Position numbers and translations under genes: made by a program. Under the pieces are notes generated by a model that saw nothing but the letters and a program-made list of their open reading frames with translations, was not told where the DNA came from and did not search any database. From Orbilia blumenaviensis (Eukaryota; Ascomycota; Orbiliomycetes; Orbiliales; Orbiliaceae): a stretch of DNA of 64,000 bases. Positions 47,895 to 59,516 of this stretch are shown here, piece after piece; position 1 is the first letter of the stretch, and every line of letters begins with the position of its first letter. The DNA lies in assembly GCA_036872755.1 (NCBI GenBank), contig JAVHNS010000001.1:2108001-2172000 (forward strand), given 5' to 3'.

Positions 47895-47918
47895 GCTGTC
47901 TGGCTGTCTGGCTGTCTG
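47895..47918 (+). repeat. Octamer tandem repeat (GCTGTCTG)3
   Basis: Three exact copies of an 8-base unit, 600 bases upstream of the LST7 start codon. Confidence 0.88.
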
Positions 47919-47966
47919 GAGCTAGTGCGGGCTACGGACTAGGTAGATTAGCGTGTCTGCGGAGGA

Positions 47967-48014
47967 AGGTGTGGGTGCGGTGGATCTGGTGTGGGTGTGG
48001 GTGTGTGGTGTGGG
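47967..48014 (+). repeat. GT-rich tract with several TGTGGG units
   Basis: The plus strand is almost only G and T, with repeated GGTGTGGG and GTGTGGG units. It looks like a yeast-type telomeric or Rap1-site sequence, but filamentous ascomycete telomeres are TTAGGG, so it is most simply a microsatellite-like tract. Confidence 0.7.
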
Positions 48015-48525
48015 CCGGACTGGAAACTGGACTGGTTCTAGTTCTGGCTTGGTCGCTGGAGCGGTGGGAGCGTTGCGGTGGGAAAGTGGTTGTGGGCAGG
48101 GCAGCAGAGTAGCCAGCCCAGCACCCAGCCCATATATTCTTTCCCATCCGCCCTCCATCACAATTGCACCAATCCACCATCGACCCTTTTCTCTTACGCT
48201 ATCGCTTCATCATAGCTCTGCACATCACCCTCTCCCTCTCCCTACCTCCCTACCTCCACCTCCACCTCCTCTCTCCTGGTCCTTTCCAACCTCCTGGGAC
48301 CCCACCTGAGCGCACCGACATCATCAACTTCATCTTTTATTTTTGCTGGTCAATTTTTCCATCTTACTTATTCACAGTATTCTTGCAGGGTCTGGAATAT
48401 CAATTTGCATTGGGGTCTGGAATCGACAATTACTACTACTATAGACGGTTTTTTTTTTTTTTTTGCTACCCACTTCAATCGCAAAACAACACCCTCTCCC
48501 TAGCAAGGAAGAATTTTTTGCCACC

Positions 48526-50202
48526 ATGGACTTCATAGTAAGTTATCTTCTCCCCCTTCCTCTCTACTATCTTTAAACTATTTTGGAGGAAGAAGAGACA
48601 GAGATATCAATTCGATACGATATTCCTGTCCTTTGTGGTGGTGGTGATAGTGGTCAATGTTGGTCACAGCCTCACATCGTCGTTTCGTATTTTGCTTTGT
48701 CCTCTCTAGTTTTTTTGATACACGTTTCTAACAGTCTCGCCGCAAAAAAACTCTAGTTCTCCCTCGCCCACTTCTGCGAAATCCATGGACCAACATCCAT
48801 CCTTTGCACCCAGCTCCTCCCTCCTTCGTGCCAGACATGTACGACGACAATAGGCTCCTACGCTGGCTATTCCAGCGACGACTCACCTCCAGTGTCGGCT
48901 CCAACATCTTCGCCACCATCTCGTACCGGCTCTCTCAAAGCCACCTCCCGATCTAACATCTATCTTTCCTCGAGATCATCGATGTCGCCGAATACCTCCC
49001 CTGTTGCTACTCCTCCCTTGTCGCCGAAACCGGGCCACGCTTCTCTTGCCGGATCTGTCAATCAATCGCTGTTGTCATCTGCTTCATCTGGTTTGAGCGA
49101 TACTTGCGCCAATTGCAACCTTAGCTTACCAAAGAACCTTAGCGAACGATTGCCGTTAAAGGATGGTAAGAAGGTGCCGGTCTTGCGATCTAAGGAGGTA
49201 GTGGCAGCCGGGGGCACCGTTGAGGACAGACGACGACACCAAATGGAAGCCGAGGCCCAGCAACATGCCCAACAGAGGACTCACCGACATGGAAGGCGAC
49301 AGTCTTATTACCAGCCGAGGAGACCTGCTACTTCCGACCACGAGGAGCCGTACATGCAGCATCAAACTCGACGGCGGTCTCTCTCGTCCGCTTCGTCGTC
49401 GAATTCCTCGTCTAAATCCAACTTGAACGATGATATCGACTTTCCATCGACGGCCTCGGAGGAGAGCCAGGAACTGTATGACCGCTTCGATGCCTATATT
49501 CCACCTCACACTCACAACCTTACCTACCTTTCCGCCCGGTTTCCATCCTCCCCGGAGAAGTTTACCGCTTTGAGGAGAGCCTGTGTCCGGACCTTGTCCT
49601 GCGAAGCCCTACCTGGCCAAACCGGACCGATATTCGTGGGCGACGAGGCTGCCGGTCACACAATCGCATATGTTTTCCGACTTGTCGATCCCAAGATTCG
49701 GAGCAATCGCCGTACATACGCCCTGTTGTGTTTGTGCCCTGATGTTAAGAAGATCGTTGCCGCATATGGTTACATTACATCGGTGTTTGAGCAGCTAGTT
49801 GCCCGAATCAAGAACCTTGCATCAGAAGCGTCACGCCCAGTGTCGCCTAACCCGCACGACCAGCTCCGGCAGGAGCTTTCGGGGACAAACATCATGAAGC
49901 ACAGCACCTGTCCGGATGGATTCCTAAGGCGGCCAGCAAGAGTCGAAAGAGGAAAGGATTTAGCCGAGTTGGTCGGTCGAGAACAGCTGTTTGTCGAAGT
50001 CCATGCTTGCTTCGCTACATTGCTAGGAGCCTTGGCGAGGAGGTTCGGTTGCTTGGATGCCAGTATCCCACTTGTTTCAACCTCGCCGACCTCATCATAT
50101 GCGGGTATTCCCGGAAACGTGACATCGGGAAGGTTGGTTGCTGACGAACGGGAGAGTGATAAGGCGAAAGCGGGTAGAGACCTTAGAAGAGGTATCTATT
50201 AA
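48526..50202 (+). CDS. LST7: Lst7/folliculin homologue
   Basis: Two exons, 48526-48537 (only 12 nt, MDFI) and 48757-50202, with a 219-nt phase-0 intron, give 485 residues. Starting in this tiny exon restores FSLAHFCEIHGPTSILCTQ, the conserved folliculin N-terminal block, and a CxxC pair (SCQTC) follows at once. A Ser-rich disordered stretch (about 45-200) separates this from the rest of the longin-type domain (DRFDAYIPPHTHNLTYLSARFP, PIFVGDEAAGHTIAYVFRL). The protein ends without a DENN C-terminal domain, as in fungal Lst7. In yeast, Lst7 with Lst4 is a GTPase-activating complex for the Rag GTPase Gtr2, upstream of TORC1 at the vacuole. Without the 12-nt exon the gene would appear to start at an internal codon. 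Confidence 0.87.
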
Positions 50203-51515
50203 TCCTTCGCACGCAGCAGCAATTTCAATGGCTCCTTATTGTTGATACCCTCGTCGGTCGTTTTTTAATCCTCATATACCCCGGGTCTTCTTCTTCTTCC
50301 CCCCTCTATCCACCTCTCTCATTACCTCCCGTTTATTCTCATTCATAATTTGATGCTTCTGATTTTTTTCCTTCGATCTTATCTTTTCCGTTCCTGCGGT
50401 TTAGCGAAAGAAATAGGGTTATATCTCATGGTGTCCTTCACTTTATAATTTGGTGCGATTGCCTTTTTTTTTTATTTTTAATCCTTTTTCCTTTTTCCTC
50501 TTTCCTTTTTTTTTTTTTCCATCGGTGTCGGGTCGGGATCCAAATGGATTAGTTTCCAAAAAAGTGGTTGGGTTCGTTGTCTGTTTTTTGTCCTCTCTTT
50601 ATATGGGATGAGTCCATTGGCGTTCTTGTTTTCGGTCGACCTGACGAGAGTCCTTATCTTTCGTTTTAGTTTTTTTGATCATATTCTCTAGATTATACTT
50701 GCCTTTTGCTTGCTGTTTAGATTCACGAGCAGTCCTTTTTGTTCTTGGTTATTTTCAAGTTGTTATCATTGCTCTCTTGTTCGATTCCCCCCCCTTCTCC
50801 AAGTTGTGTTTTTCTTTTTCTTTTCTTTTTCTTTCAGTATTTTGATGAAGATGATGACCGACATGCTTTTCCTTTCTTCTTCCTTTTCTGTCTTTCTCTT
50901 TTTTGTCTGTCTGCCTTCTTCTTCCTGTATATCTGCCAAAAGCCCAAAAGCTCTAAAAGGCCCCAAAAGCTGCTGATGATGAACAAAACAAAACCCAAAA
51001 GGATGCACGACCAAAAAAGAAAGAAAAAAGTTGGATATCGATATTGTTATATATATATCAAAAAGTATTGGAAGGTTGAGGGGGGAAAAGAAAAAAAGTA
51101 TGAAGGTTGATAAGGAAAATTTGGGGGTGTGAAAAAGAGAAAAGCGGCTAGATATCTTTCTTCTCCCTCTTGGTATTCAATTCCTTGAGTATTTTAGTTA
51201 TCATTCTTTCTCCTGCTTTTATCTTTATTTTTTAATAATCCTTCTTGATGGAATGTTAATTGATGATTCTTCTTTTCCTTCTTTATTCTTTCTCCGTCTG
51301 TGTGTGTGTGTATGTATATTGCGTTAAAAGGCAGGTTTGGAATGCATTATTCCTGAGAAGGGGGTATAAATTCGAAGTCAATTAGTAATTGGAAGTTAGC
51401 AAAATATATCATAACGTTAATTCAGGCCGTTGATAGCTATGAGAAGATCTAAGTTGTGACTGTACTATGTGTAGATTTGGATTAAAGGAGGAAAGAGGGA
51501 GGGAGTAAGAGGAAT

Positions 51516-51562
51516 GGAGGAGGAGGAGGAGGGAGGGAGGGAGAGAGGGAGAGAGAGAGAAA
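51516..51562 (+). repeat. 47-nt uninterrupted polypurine tract with G-quadruplex motif
   Basis: The plus strand has 47 consecutive purines, made of GGA, GGGA and GA units. Within it, 51531-51549 has four GGG tracts with loops of 1, 1 and 5 bases, which fits the standard quadruplex pattern. Such tracts can also form triplex DNA. Confidence 0.85.
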
Positions 51563-53322
51563 CTAAGGGGGAGAGGGTCGTGGTGTCCTTTAGTTAGGGC
51601 TGATCGCATGGCGCCTTGTGGGAAAGGGAGCACGTAATTCAAGCGTGATATTTTTGATTGATACTTAGTATAGAACCCGTTGCATACCGCATGGAATAGA
51701 TAGATCCAGATCTATTAGTGGTGCTCGGGAAAAAGGAATTATTCTGCTGCCCTAGGAGAATAAAATGTCGCCATATTTGATTTTCATTTTAAAACTATTT
51801 GTTTTTAGGGTAATTGAGGGCAGGGGAGGGGGGTTACGGGGAGTGCTGAGATTGGTTCGGATTTTTTTATTAAGTGGTGGTGGGGGGTTCGGGTAGATGT
51901 GTTGAGTGACGTTGGAGGTAGAGGGGGTACCGGCTACAAAGGGACAGACTAGGCCGAAGATGGTGGGTTTCTGGAATGTTAATGTAATGACGGGTAATTG
52001 TTTATCGGGATTTTTTTGAGGGGGGTTCGATTTCGATTCTCGGTTTTGTCGCGGAGTAAGCCAATGAGCGAGCACTTACCTACCTTACTTCTTACATAAG
52101 TGAGAATGATTGTTGGGTACTTTACTGGAGTAAGCAGGTCGTATTGATTTATATCTCTACCCGGAAGATAAGGAATAACTGGTATATCGATATCTGCTAA
52201 GCTACCTATAATTATAAGTGGTCATGGTCTTGAGGAGGAAGGCTTTGCCCTGCCCCGCGTGTACTGTCCCCGTCTGCATTTGCTGCAATTGTTGACGACG
52301 GTATCTATTGCATTGGGGAGGGGGTTGTTCGTTCGTTGACAGGACAATGGCAATCCTGTTAGCTGGATACTCATAGATACCCAGTTAATACCTAATTACT
52401 AGCTGTCCAAGCTTTGAAGTCTTTGAATACAGCGGAACTGCTCTTATTCATTGTATATATATTTTTTGAACATCTTAAACGAGGGAGGGGACCCTCAGCT
52501 GGGTTAATAATTAGTCTAATATATTATCATCGATTAGGTAAGTATCTAGTTATGTACCTGTTCAGATGGGTGTCGATGTCAATATCATGTCATATCATGT
52601 CATGTTAGTTCAGGTTCAGGTTCAGGGCCATAATTATAGTGTAGATGCTGAGTTACTTGGAGCGATAAGAGGGGAGAAGAGACCTGTCTGGACTGCTCCA
52701 GCCAGCCAATACAAGCTTTTTTTCCCCTTCGGCTGTGGAGATGCTGGCCTGGCAATTGCAGCTTGCCCGCCCAACCCCATAGCTACCTGACTTACCATTG
52801 CTGAACTTAACTTACCTCTAACCTACTTAGCTCACTTGCTTGGGTTACCAGCCGACTGACCCAGTAGCCTCAAGTCTTAAGAGGTAGTTAGCCCACCCAA
52901 GGTAAAAGAAAAAAACCTACACCAGAGCAAACCTCTCCTTCCATTCCCTCACGCAAACATCACCATCATTCTCACGCCATCCCTCTTCCAATCCCCCATC
53001 AACCCATCCTCCATCGCATTCTTCCCCCATCCCATCAACCCCCCCCCCCCAAATCACTGCTGCATCGATTCTTCGCTCGCACTTCCCTCAAGTTCAAGAT
53101 CCATCTTTTCCAATCCCCCAACCTAGTCCCGAAGTACCATCGATCGTTTCTTCGGTTACGTCTTTTAAGCTTCTCTTTCGCTGGCGAGAGCTTCGCACTT
53201 TGTACCTTTTTTTTGGAAGGGAGAGAGAGAAGGGGACGGGATCCGAACTCACCCTGCCTCGCGACACTCGCCAACCACAAGGCAAGCTAAAGTCAACCGC
53301 TTGCTACATCCATACTACTTCC

Positions 53323-53346
53323 AAAAAAAAAAAAAAAAAAAAAAAA
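53323..53346. repeat. A24 homopolymer
   Basis: Twenty-four A residues in the region upstream of FCP1. Length is subject to sequencing error. Confidence 0.8.
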
Positions 53347-53838
53347 GCCTTCTCGTTTTTCTAGAAGAACACCCACCGTTTATTCTTTATTCTTTATTTT
53401 GTTTCTTTAGTCTTATCTCCAAGCCTCGCAATTCTCAACCCTGGAGCTCCACGTAAACTTCACATTGGCCTCGAACCGTTCGCCATATCCCTTCGGACTG
53501 CTGGCCAACAAGGGAAAAGGAACCTCCGGGGTCGTTTTTCTGTCCAGAAGGTTTTAAGCAGAATCATCCGTTAAAAAAAGAACGAGGCAGAGGAAAAAAT
53601 AATAATTGGAGAGAAGAGAGAAGAGAGAAGAAGAAAAAACGCAACCGAAAGAGAATAATAATTCCCTAAGGATCCAGCAGGAGCAACAGAGGGTAGAAGG
53701 GAAAAAAAAGGGACGCAGGTTTTAACTAGGGAGGCCTTTTGGGGTTCCACCAAATTCCAACATCTCCCTTTCTATTTCTCTCCCTGCCCCCCCCTTCTCT
53801 TGTTTTTTCCCTTCCTTCTTGGATTTGGTTTCGCAGCC

Positions 53839-56800
53839 ATGCTACTCAAATTCCCGCCTTCGACCCGGTTCCCGGTCACGATCACCCAAATCCACTTTGC
53901 GCAGAATGCCGACGTCAAAAAGTACCAGCCGATCCTTACATACTCCTGCAAAACCCTGATAACGGAAGACAATGATGATGGAGAGGAGGTCCAGAAGGTT
54001 ATGGATATCATATCCAAATATGAGACTCCAACTGAAGGCAAGATCAAGAAGTGGATGGTAGGGAAAGGTTCCGTCATCAGTTCGCCATCGTAAGGGATCC
54101 CCCTTTCTGGCTCAGCGGCCAGGCCTTCATCTGAAGATAAGAATGGTAGTAGAGGAAAGAAGAAGAACAAGAGAGCTTTTGGTTATGCTAATTCGTGTGG
54201 GTTTTGATTTTGACATAGCACGGTGATAGTAGAGATTGATGAGCCATGCTCGCATCCTGTTGTCTGGGATAACCAGTGCGCCGTCTGTGCTGCAGATCTT
54301 TCTGAGTACGTTCTTATCCATCTCTCCTGCTCTTCTCCAATGGCTCCCTGAGTTCTTGGAGATATCCTTTTTTTTTTTTTTTTTTTTTTGACACAGGGCT
54401 CGAATGCTTACCAAAACCACGGCGCGCTTTAGACAAACATACATCAACTTCCACAACCTCGAAACCGCCAACATTAACGTCACCCACGATAATACCGGTT
54501 TGAAGATTAGCAGGGGGGTACGATAGCCTCGCGGGATCGGTGGATACGTCATACTTCGCTAACCAATTCATAGGAAGCCGAGAACATCGAAAAGGAAGCG
54601 AAAAAGCGATTACTATCGGCCAAAAAGCTCTCCCTTGTTGTCGACTTGGATCAAACCATCATCCAGGCCACCGTGGACCCCACCGTCGGAGAATGGAGAG
54701 ACGACCCATCGAATCCAAACTACCATGCTGTGAAGGATGTGGAGGCCTTTCAATTGCTCGACGAAGGGGCTGGTGCAGGAGGTAGAGGTTGCTGGTACTA
54801 CGTCAAACTTCGACCTGGGCTCAAACGATTCCTCACGAACATATCGAAACTATACGAATGTCACATTTATACGATGGGAACCAGGGCGTACGCTATGAGC
54901 ATCGCGAAGATCGTAGATCCCGAAGGGCACATATTCGGAGAGAGGATATTGAGCCGAGACGAGAGTGGAAGCTTAACGTCGAAAAGTTTGGAGCGGCTGT
55001 TCCCGGTAGATACGAAAATGGTGGTTATCATAGACGACAGAGGCGATGTTTGGAAATGGAGCGATAATTTGATTAAGGTCACGCCATATGATTTCTTTGT
55101 TGGGATCGGAGATATCAATTCCAGTTTCTTGCCAAAACGACATGACTATCAGCTGGCTCAACAGGCTGCGACGGCGGCACATGCAGCGAAAGACGACCCG
55201 CAAGTCATCGATCCACAGCAATTAACGGCTCCGCCGGTAATAATTACCATCAACGGCTCGGAAGATACGACAATGGAGGATTTGCCGGATGTTAAGAAAG
55301 AAGACGCGGAGGGCGAGGAGGCCGATGTATCGCCACTGGAACAATTGGTGGAAATGGGCGGTGGCGACGATCCGGACGTTTTAGCCGAGCAAACCGTACG
55401 ACAAAACGAAACGCTGACAGCACAGCAGAAGGACAGACCCCTGGCTAGGAAGCAGGAGGTTCTCGACAAACAAGACAGCGACAGTATAAGCAACCACTCA
55501 AACAACGGAGATACGAATAGCGACAGCGGTCATCGGCATAATCTGCTGCATGATAACGATAACGAGCTCGAGTATCTAGAGAAGGCTTTAACCGAGGTCC
55601 ATCAGGAATTTTTTGAGGAATATCAGCGACGGTTGGTAACAACAAAGGGCGGTAGGGTTGCACAAGTCAGAGGTGGCGGCGGGAAAGGTGGGAAGAGGGT
55701 TCATCACGGTAGTGGTGGTGGCGGTGGTGGTGGTGGTGATGGTGATTATTTGAGCAATGTTCCGGACATCAAGCATATCATGCCACGGATGAAGAGGCGG
55801 GTTTTTGATAATATCGTGCTCGTCTTCTCGGGTGTGATTCCGCTTGGTGTTGATGTTCAGAGGTACGGCAGTTTTGATACATTAAACTTTAGCTTGGGAA
55901 CACTAGCTAACTTTTGCATAGCTCGGATGTCGCTCAGTGGGGGAGGGCCTTTGGGGCCATGGTTGTCGATGGGGTTAGTGCAGCTGTTACTCACGTCGTT
56001 GCTGCAAGAGTAAGCCATAGGACACTTCGAGAATTGTTGGGATAATAGACTAATCAAGGATTACGTAGACGCGCACAGCGAAAGTACGAACGGCGGCCAC
56101 TAAATTCCCTCATATCAAGATCGTTACCCCGCAGTGGTTTTTCCAGTCCATCACTATGTGGCATAAGCTGGACGAAATGCCCTTCTTAATCAGGATATAT
56201 CCGGAGGACAGGTTTGCCAATAGCAGCCCCCCGTTACCCTCGAGTTCTATGGGATTCGAGGACCTGGAGGACCATATGGAATTAAGTTCTGACGAGGAAG
56301 AAGAGGACGATGATGGAGATAGTGACATCCATACGCTCGACGGGAGGCCCGGTGTTATTCCCGACCTACTTCTCCCTGGAGAAACAGAGCAGCCACCCGA
56401 CCTTCATGACATAAATTGGGATGAGATGGATCGGGACCTGCAGGAGTTCATGGGTAGTGAAGCAGACGATACGGACCTTGAGAGTAGGAATGGAATCGAC
56501 TACGAATCGGACACGGAGAGCAATTCTGGCGACCAACCCGACGGTCTCAAGGTTGCGTTTGGTAACAAGCGCGATAGAAGCGCAACACCGCCGCCGGATG
56601 GGACGGATGAACAGAAGATCGTAGTTAGTGAGCCAAAAGAGAAGGAGATGCTTAAGAGCCCTCTGTCCAAGCGCCTTCGCCTATCGAACAGCCGGTCGTC
56701 GAGTCTTAGGAATCTTTCCCTCAGTGCGGAGGAAGCTAAAGTTGGGGAATCAGGTATGCCATCGCCGGCGCAGAGCAATGGCGATAAAGATGAAAGTGTC

Positions 56801-56860
56801 CGCGGCGAGGAAGAGGATGATTTCGATCTCGAGGCGGAACTGGGGAATGAGTTTGCTTAA
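53839..56860 (+). CDS. FCP1: RNA polymerase II CTD phosphatase Fcp1
   Basis: Six exons, 53839-54089, 54219-54305, 54397-54517, 54574-55862, 55922-56009 and 56069-56860, give 875 residues. The start at 53839 gives MLLKFPPST; the frame is open further upstream but without an ATG. The catalytic motif DLDQT (residues 177-181) fits the DxDxT phosphatase signature, and DDRGDVWKW completes the FCPH domain. A BRCT domain (QWGRAFGAMVVDGVSAAVTHVV, then VTPQWFFQSITMWHKLDE) is assembled across introns 4 and 5. The C-terminus is acidic, as in Fcp1 that binds TFIIF. Fcp1 removes Ser2 phosphates from the Pol II tail and recycles the enzyme. A glycine run sits before the BRCT domain. Intron 2 carries T22 close to its acceptor. 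Confidence 0.95.
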
Positions 56861-58235
56861 ATTCATAATTACTTTTGCTGATATACCCCCTCCGGCATTA
56901 ATGGCGATAATGGCGGCCAGCAGGTCAGCTCCTGGGTTCCCTTTCTCCTTTCTCCTGTCACGATGGCTTTTTCACGATATGACGATGAGATTTAAAATGC
57001 ACTTGCTATTTATACGAAAAGATATATGGGGGTTCTTATAGAGGAAATCTTCCGGTGCTCGGTCTTTTTCTTTATTTCTGGTTTTCTCAGCCTTTTTTTT
57101 TTTTTTTTTTTGTCGCTTTGGTTTTGCTTCCATGCTCGCGCGTGGATTTATTATTTCGTCTGTACGATACGCTGTCATACTGTTTTCGGAGCCCACCTGC
57201 GGGCTTACGAAAAGCTGTTTTATATCATTTCTTTTCCTTTTCTTTCTCGTCTCTTTACGATGGCTGTCCTTTTTACTCTTTTTCTATCATTGCATTGTTG
57301 TGACTGGCGTCAGACGTCTGTGGGCTGTATTTTCCCTTCACTTCTCTCGCTCACTTCCATACCCCCCCTTTCTTTGTCTTTTGAGGTTCATTAACTGGCG
57401 TTCGGAGAGAAAGAAAGAAAGAAAGAACGAAAGAGAGAAGCTCTACCTGTGATTGATGCAACTGCTTTTCCTTTCCCCTTTTTTCCTTTTTTTTTTTAAT
57501 TATTTTATGGTTTAAAATCCGTCTTACGTATACTTTTTGATTCCCACTCTCTCCTGTCTCCACGATTGTGAATATATATATATATACCAAATTACAATCA
57601 ATCTGATTCGGTTCTTTCATAATTTCGTTTCGTCTGATATTTATATTTATATTTCTATTTACATTTATATTTATATCTATTTGATGTTTGTATTTTTATA
57701 TACTACTACTATCTTACATAGCGATATACGGGGGCAGCATACGACGTACGACTCGTTGGCGGTGCAGAAATATCAAAATGCGGCTGCGCCTGGGAGTTAG
57801 TGGGCTGGTGCCATGGAACGTTGGCGCTCCGAGAGCTTGGTGTTTACGGCAGCTGCTGCTCAGACATCCCGGTTTCCAACTGCATCATCGGACACAACCA
57901 ACCAGAACCTCAGAAACCAGACTTTGCCTTACATAACACTTCCTACTGTTATACTTCCCTTCCTTCCTTCCCATCTCTCTCCGACAAGGACAGAAAAGAG
58001 AATAAAAGAAAACAAAATCTTCTTCTCCTAAAACACCAGATTCTTTCGCTCCACCGATCCATGGATTCGATCTTCTTTTTTTCACTACGAGAAGACTGAG
58101 AGCAAAAGCTCGCGACTTTTTTCTTCCCTTTTTTACTCCTCTATTACGCTATACTCGGGGGCACACACAACAAACGAACCCGAAAGAAAAATAGAAGAAA
58201 CTCCTTATTTTCTCACCGAAAACGAGAAAAGAAAA
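56861..58235. other. Intergenic between FCP1 and RBD2
   Basis: T-rich with T runs near 57096-57112, GAAA repeats near 57407-57425 and TA/TATATT stretches near 57570-57680. The last 300 nt are a C/T- then A-rich leader for RBD2. No supported coding sequence. Confidence 0.55.
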
Positions 58236-59516
58236 ATGCTTCCTAATCTCGATAACATACCGGATCGCATAGCGACTACCGTCCGACGACTTCCGATACT
58301 TACTCGCGGTTTGCTGGGGCTCACTGTCGTGTTATTCATCCTCGGTCGCATATCCGATACTGATGCCGTGTTGGAGCTTGATAATCAGAACTTTGGGATC
58401 ACGCAGCGTATGGAAAACCCGGGATTTTTTTACTTTCTCCCTCTTTTTTTTTTGGAATATATCTCGTGCTCGCCTCTGTATGAAGCGGATAGACGGGAGA
58501 ACGTTGGAGTGTTGAGGTATTAGTGGAGTGTATTGGCTAATGTTTAGCTTTCTCTCTCTCTCTCTCTCTCTTTTGGAGGGAGGAGGAGATGGTGGTGGTG
58601 TGGTTATAGTGCATAGATTAAATACATACCCGTTCGTGCACCAGGGATGGATACATCTTGTTATCAACCTGCTGGCTGTCACATACCCGTTATCGCGGTT
58701 TGAGAGGGAAAAGGGGACACTGCATACTTTCTTGATGATTGTTGGACGTATGATACCTCCCCCTTGCGCCTATATTGGGATAGCATCCCCCGTTAGTCTG
58801 AGCTTGCTAACTGAACTGAACTGACTGGATATGGTATTAATCTAGCATTCTCAACATTCCCGGCCATCGGATATACCGCAATCGATAAACTGTTCTTTGG
58901 CGGCAATGGGATCTATTACGGCATGTCTGTGTTTATCGTCATGTTTGCGGCGATGGATGCGACGAGGATATATAAGTACAAGCCGTATTATTGGGTTTCT
59001 GGGTATAGGATACCCAGTTGGGCTCCTGTAGTGGGGTTTGTGCTTGTGCTTGAGATCTTCGTGTTTGGAGGGACGGGGTGGTTGATTCATGTTTTGGCGA
59101 TGGCGGTGGGCTGGGCTTGTGGGTTTTCCCTTCTCCCTTTTTGCTTTACTTCCCTCCTTTTTCTTTATTTCTTGTTTATCATTTGGAGTTTCTTTGCTAA
59201 TGCGGTGAGGGGGTGGATTGTAGATGCGTCGGAATACCTCAAGCTTCTGGAGCCGCCAGAGAAGGTGCTAAAATTCGTGGAGACGAAGTTAAGGCCGTTG
59301 TTCTCCCGGATACCGTTTTATGTTACTTTGGACGCGAGAGACACCGCGGGGCATACGTTGGTTCTACCAACTTTTAGCGAGGAGACCGGAGCTAGGGGTG
59401 GGATTGATATGCCGAGCTTGAGGATGAATCCGAGGAATAGTCCGCCTGCGTCGGTTGGTGGAAGTGGGAATGGGGGGAACTTTGGGGGTGCGGGGAGGAC
59501 GCTGGGGACTTCGTAA
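58236..59516 (+). CDS. RBD2: Rhomboid family intramembrane serine protease Rbd2
   Basis: Four exons, 58236-58407, 58610-58747, 58846-59118 and 59224-59516, with introns of 202, 98 and 105 nt, give 291 residues. A first membrane segment (ILTRGLLGLTVVLFIL) is followed by RLNTYPFVHQGWIHLVINLLAV, the early rhomboid helix region. GIYYGMS carries the nucleophile Ser131 in the GxS motif, and His185 in GWLIHVLAMAVGWAY is the second member of the dyad. Exon 4 gives ASEYLKLLEPPEKVL and a soluble, Gly-rich tail. In fission yeast and Aspergillus, Rbd2 cleaves the membrane-bound SREBP precursor. Whether it does so here depends on a SREBP gene outside this window. The exon 3 donor lies within GCTTGTGGG and was chosen to keep the frame. 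Confidence 0.9.

Larger units (their letters stand above)
39776..48525. other. 8.7-kb gene desert
   Basis: No open frame here joins by splicing into a recognisable protein on either strand. The largest single frames (39983-40447, 41313-41642, 46059-46445, 47648-48112) have no family motif and biased composition. The desert holds perfect palindromes at 41792-41811, 43532-43553, 43958-43977 and 45923-45936, imperfect hairpins near 43628-43665 and 43744-43773, an AAATT pentamer array, (TCT)7 and (GAA)10 tracts facing each other, and a GT-rich tract at 47967-48014. The last 400 nt are a C/T-rich leader for LST7. Old decayed mobile DNA is possible, but no transposase or LTR is visible. Confidence 0.6.
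50203..53838. other. 3.6-kb intergenic between LST7 and FCP1
   Basis: The first 900 nt are T-rich and probably include the LST7 3' untranslated region. A polypurine tract with a quadruplex motif lies at 51516-51562. An ATATCATGTC duplication and GTTCAG triplet lie at 52582-52626. The FCP1 leader has A24 at 53323-53346. Small frames on either strand are low-complexity. No gene is supported. Confidence 0.55.
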
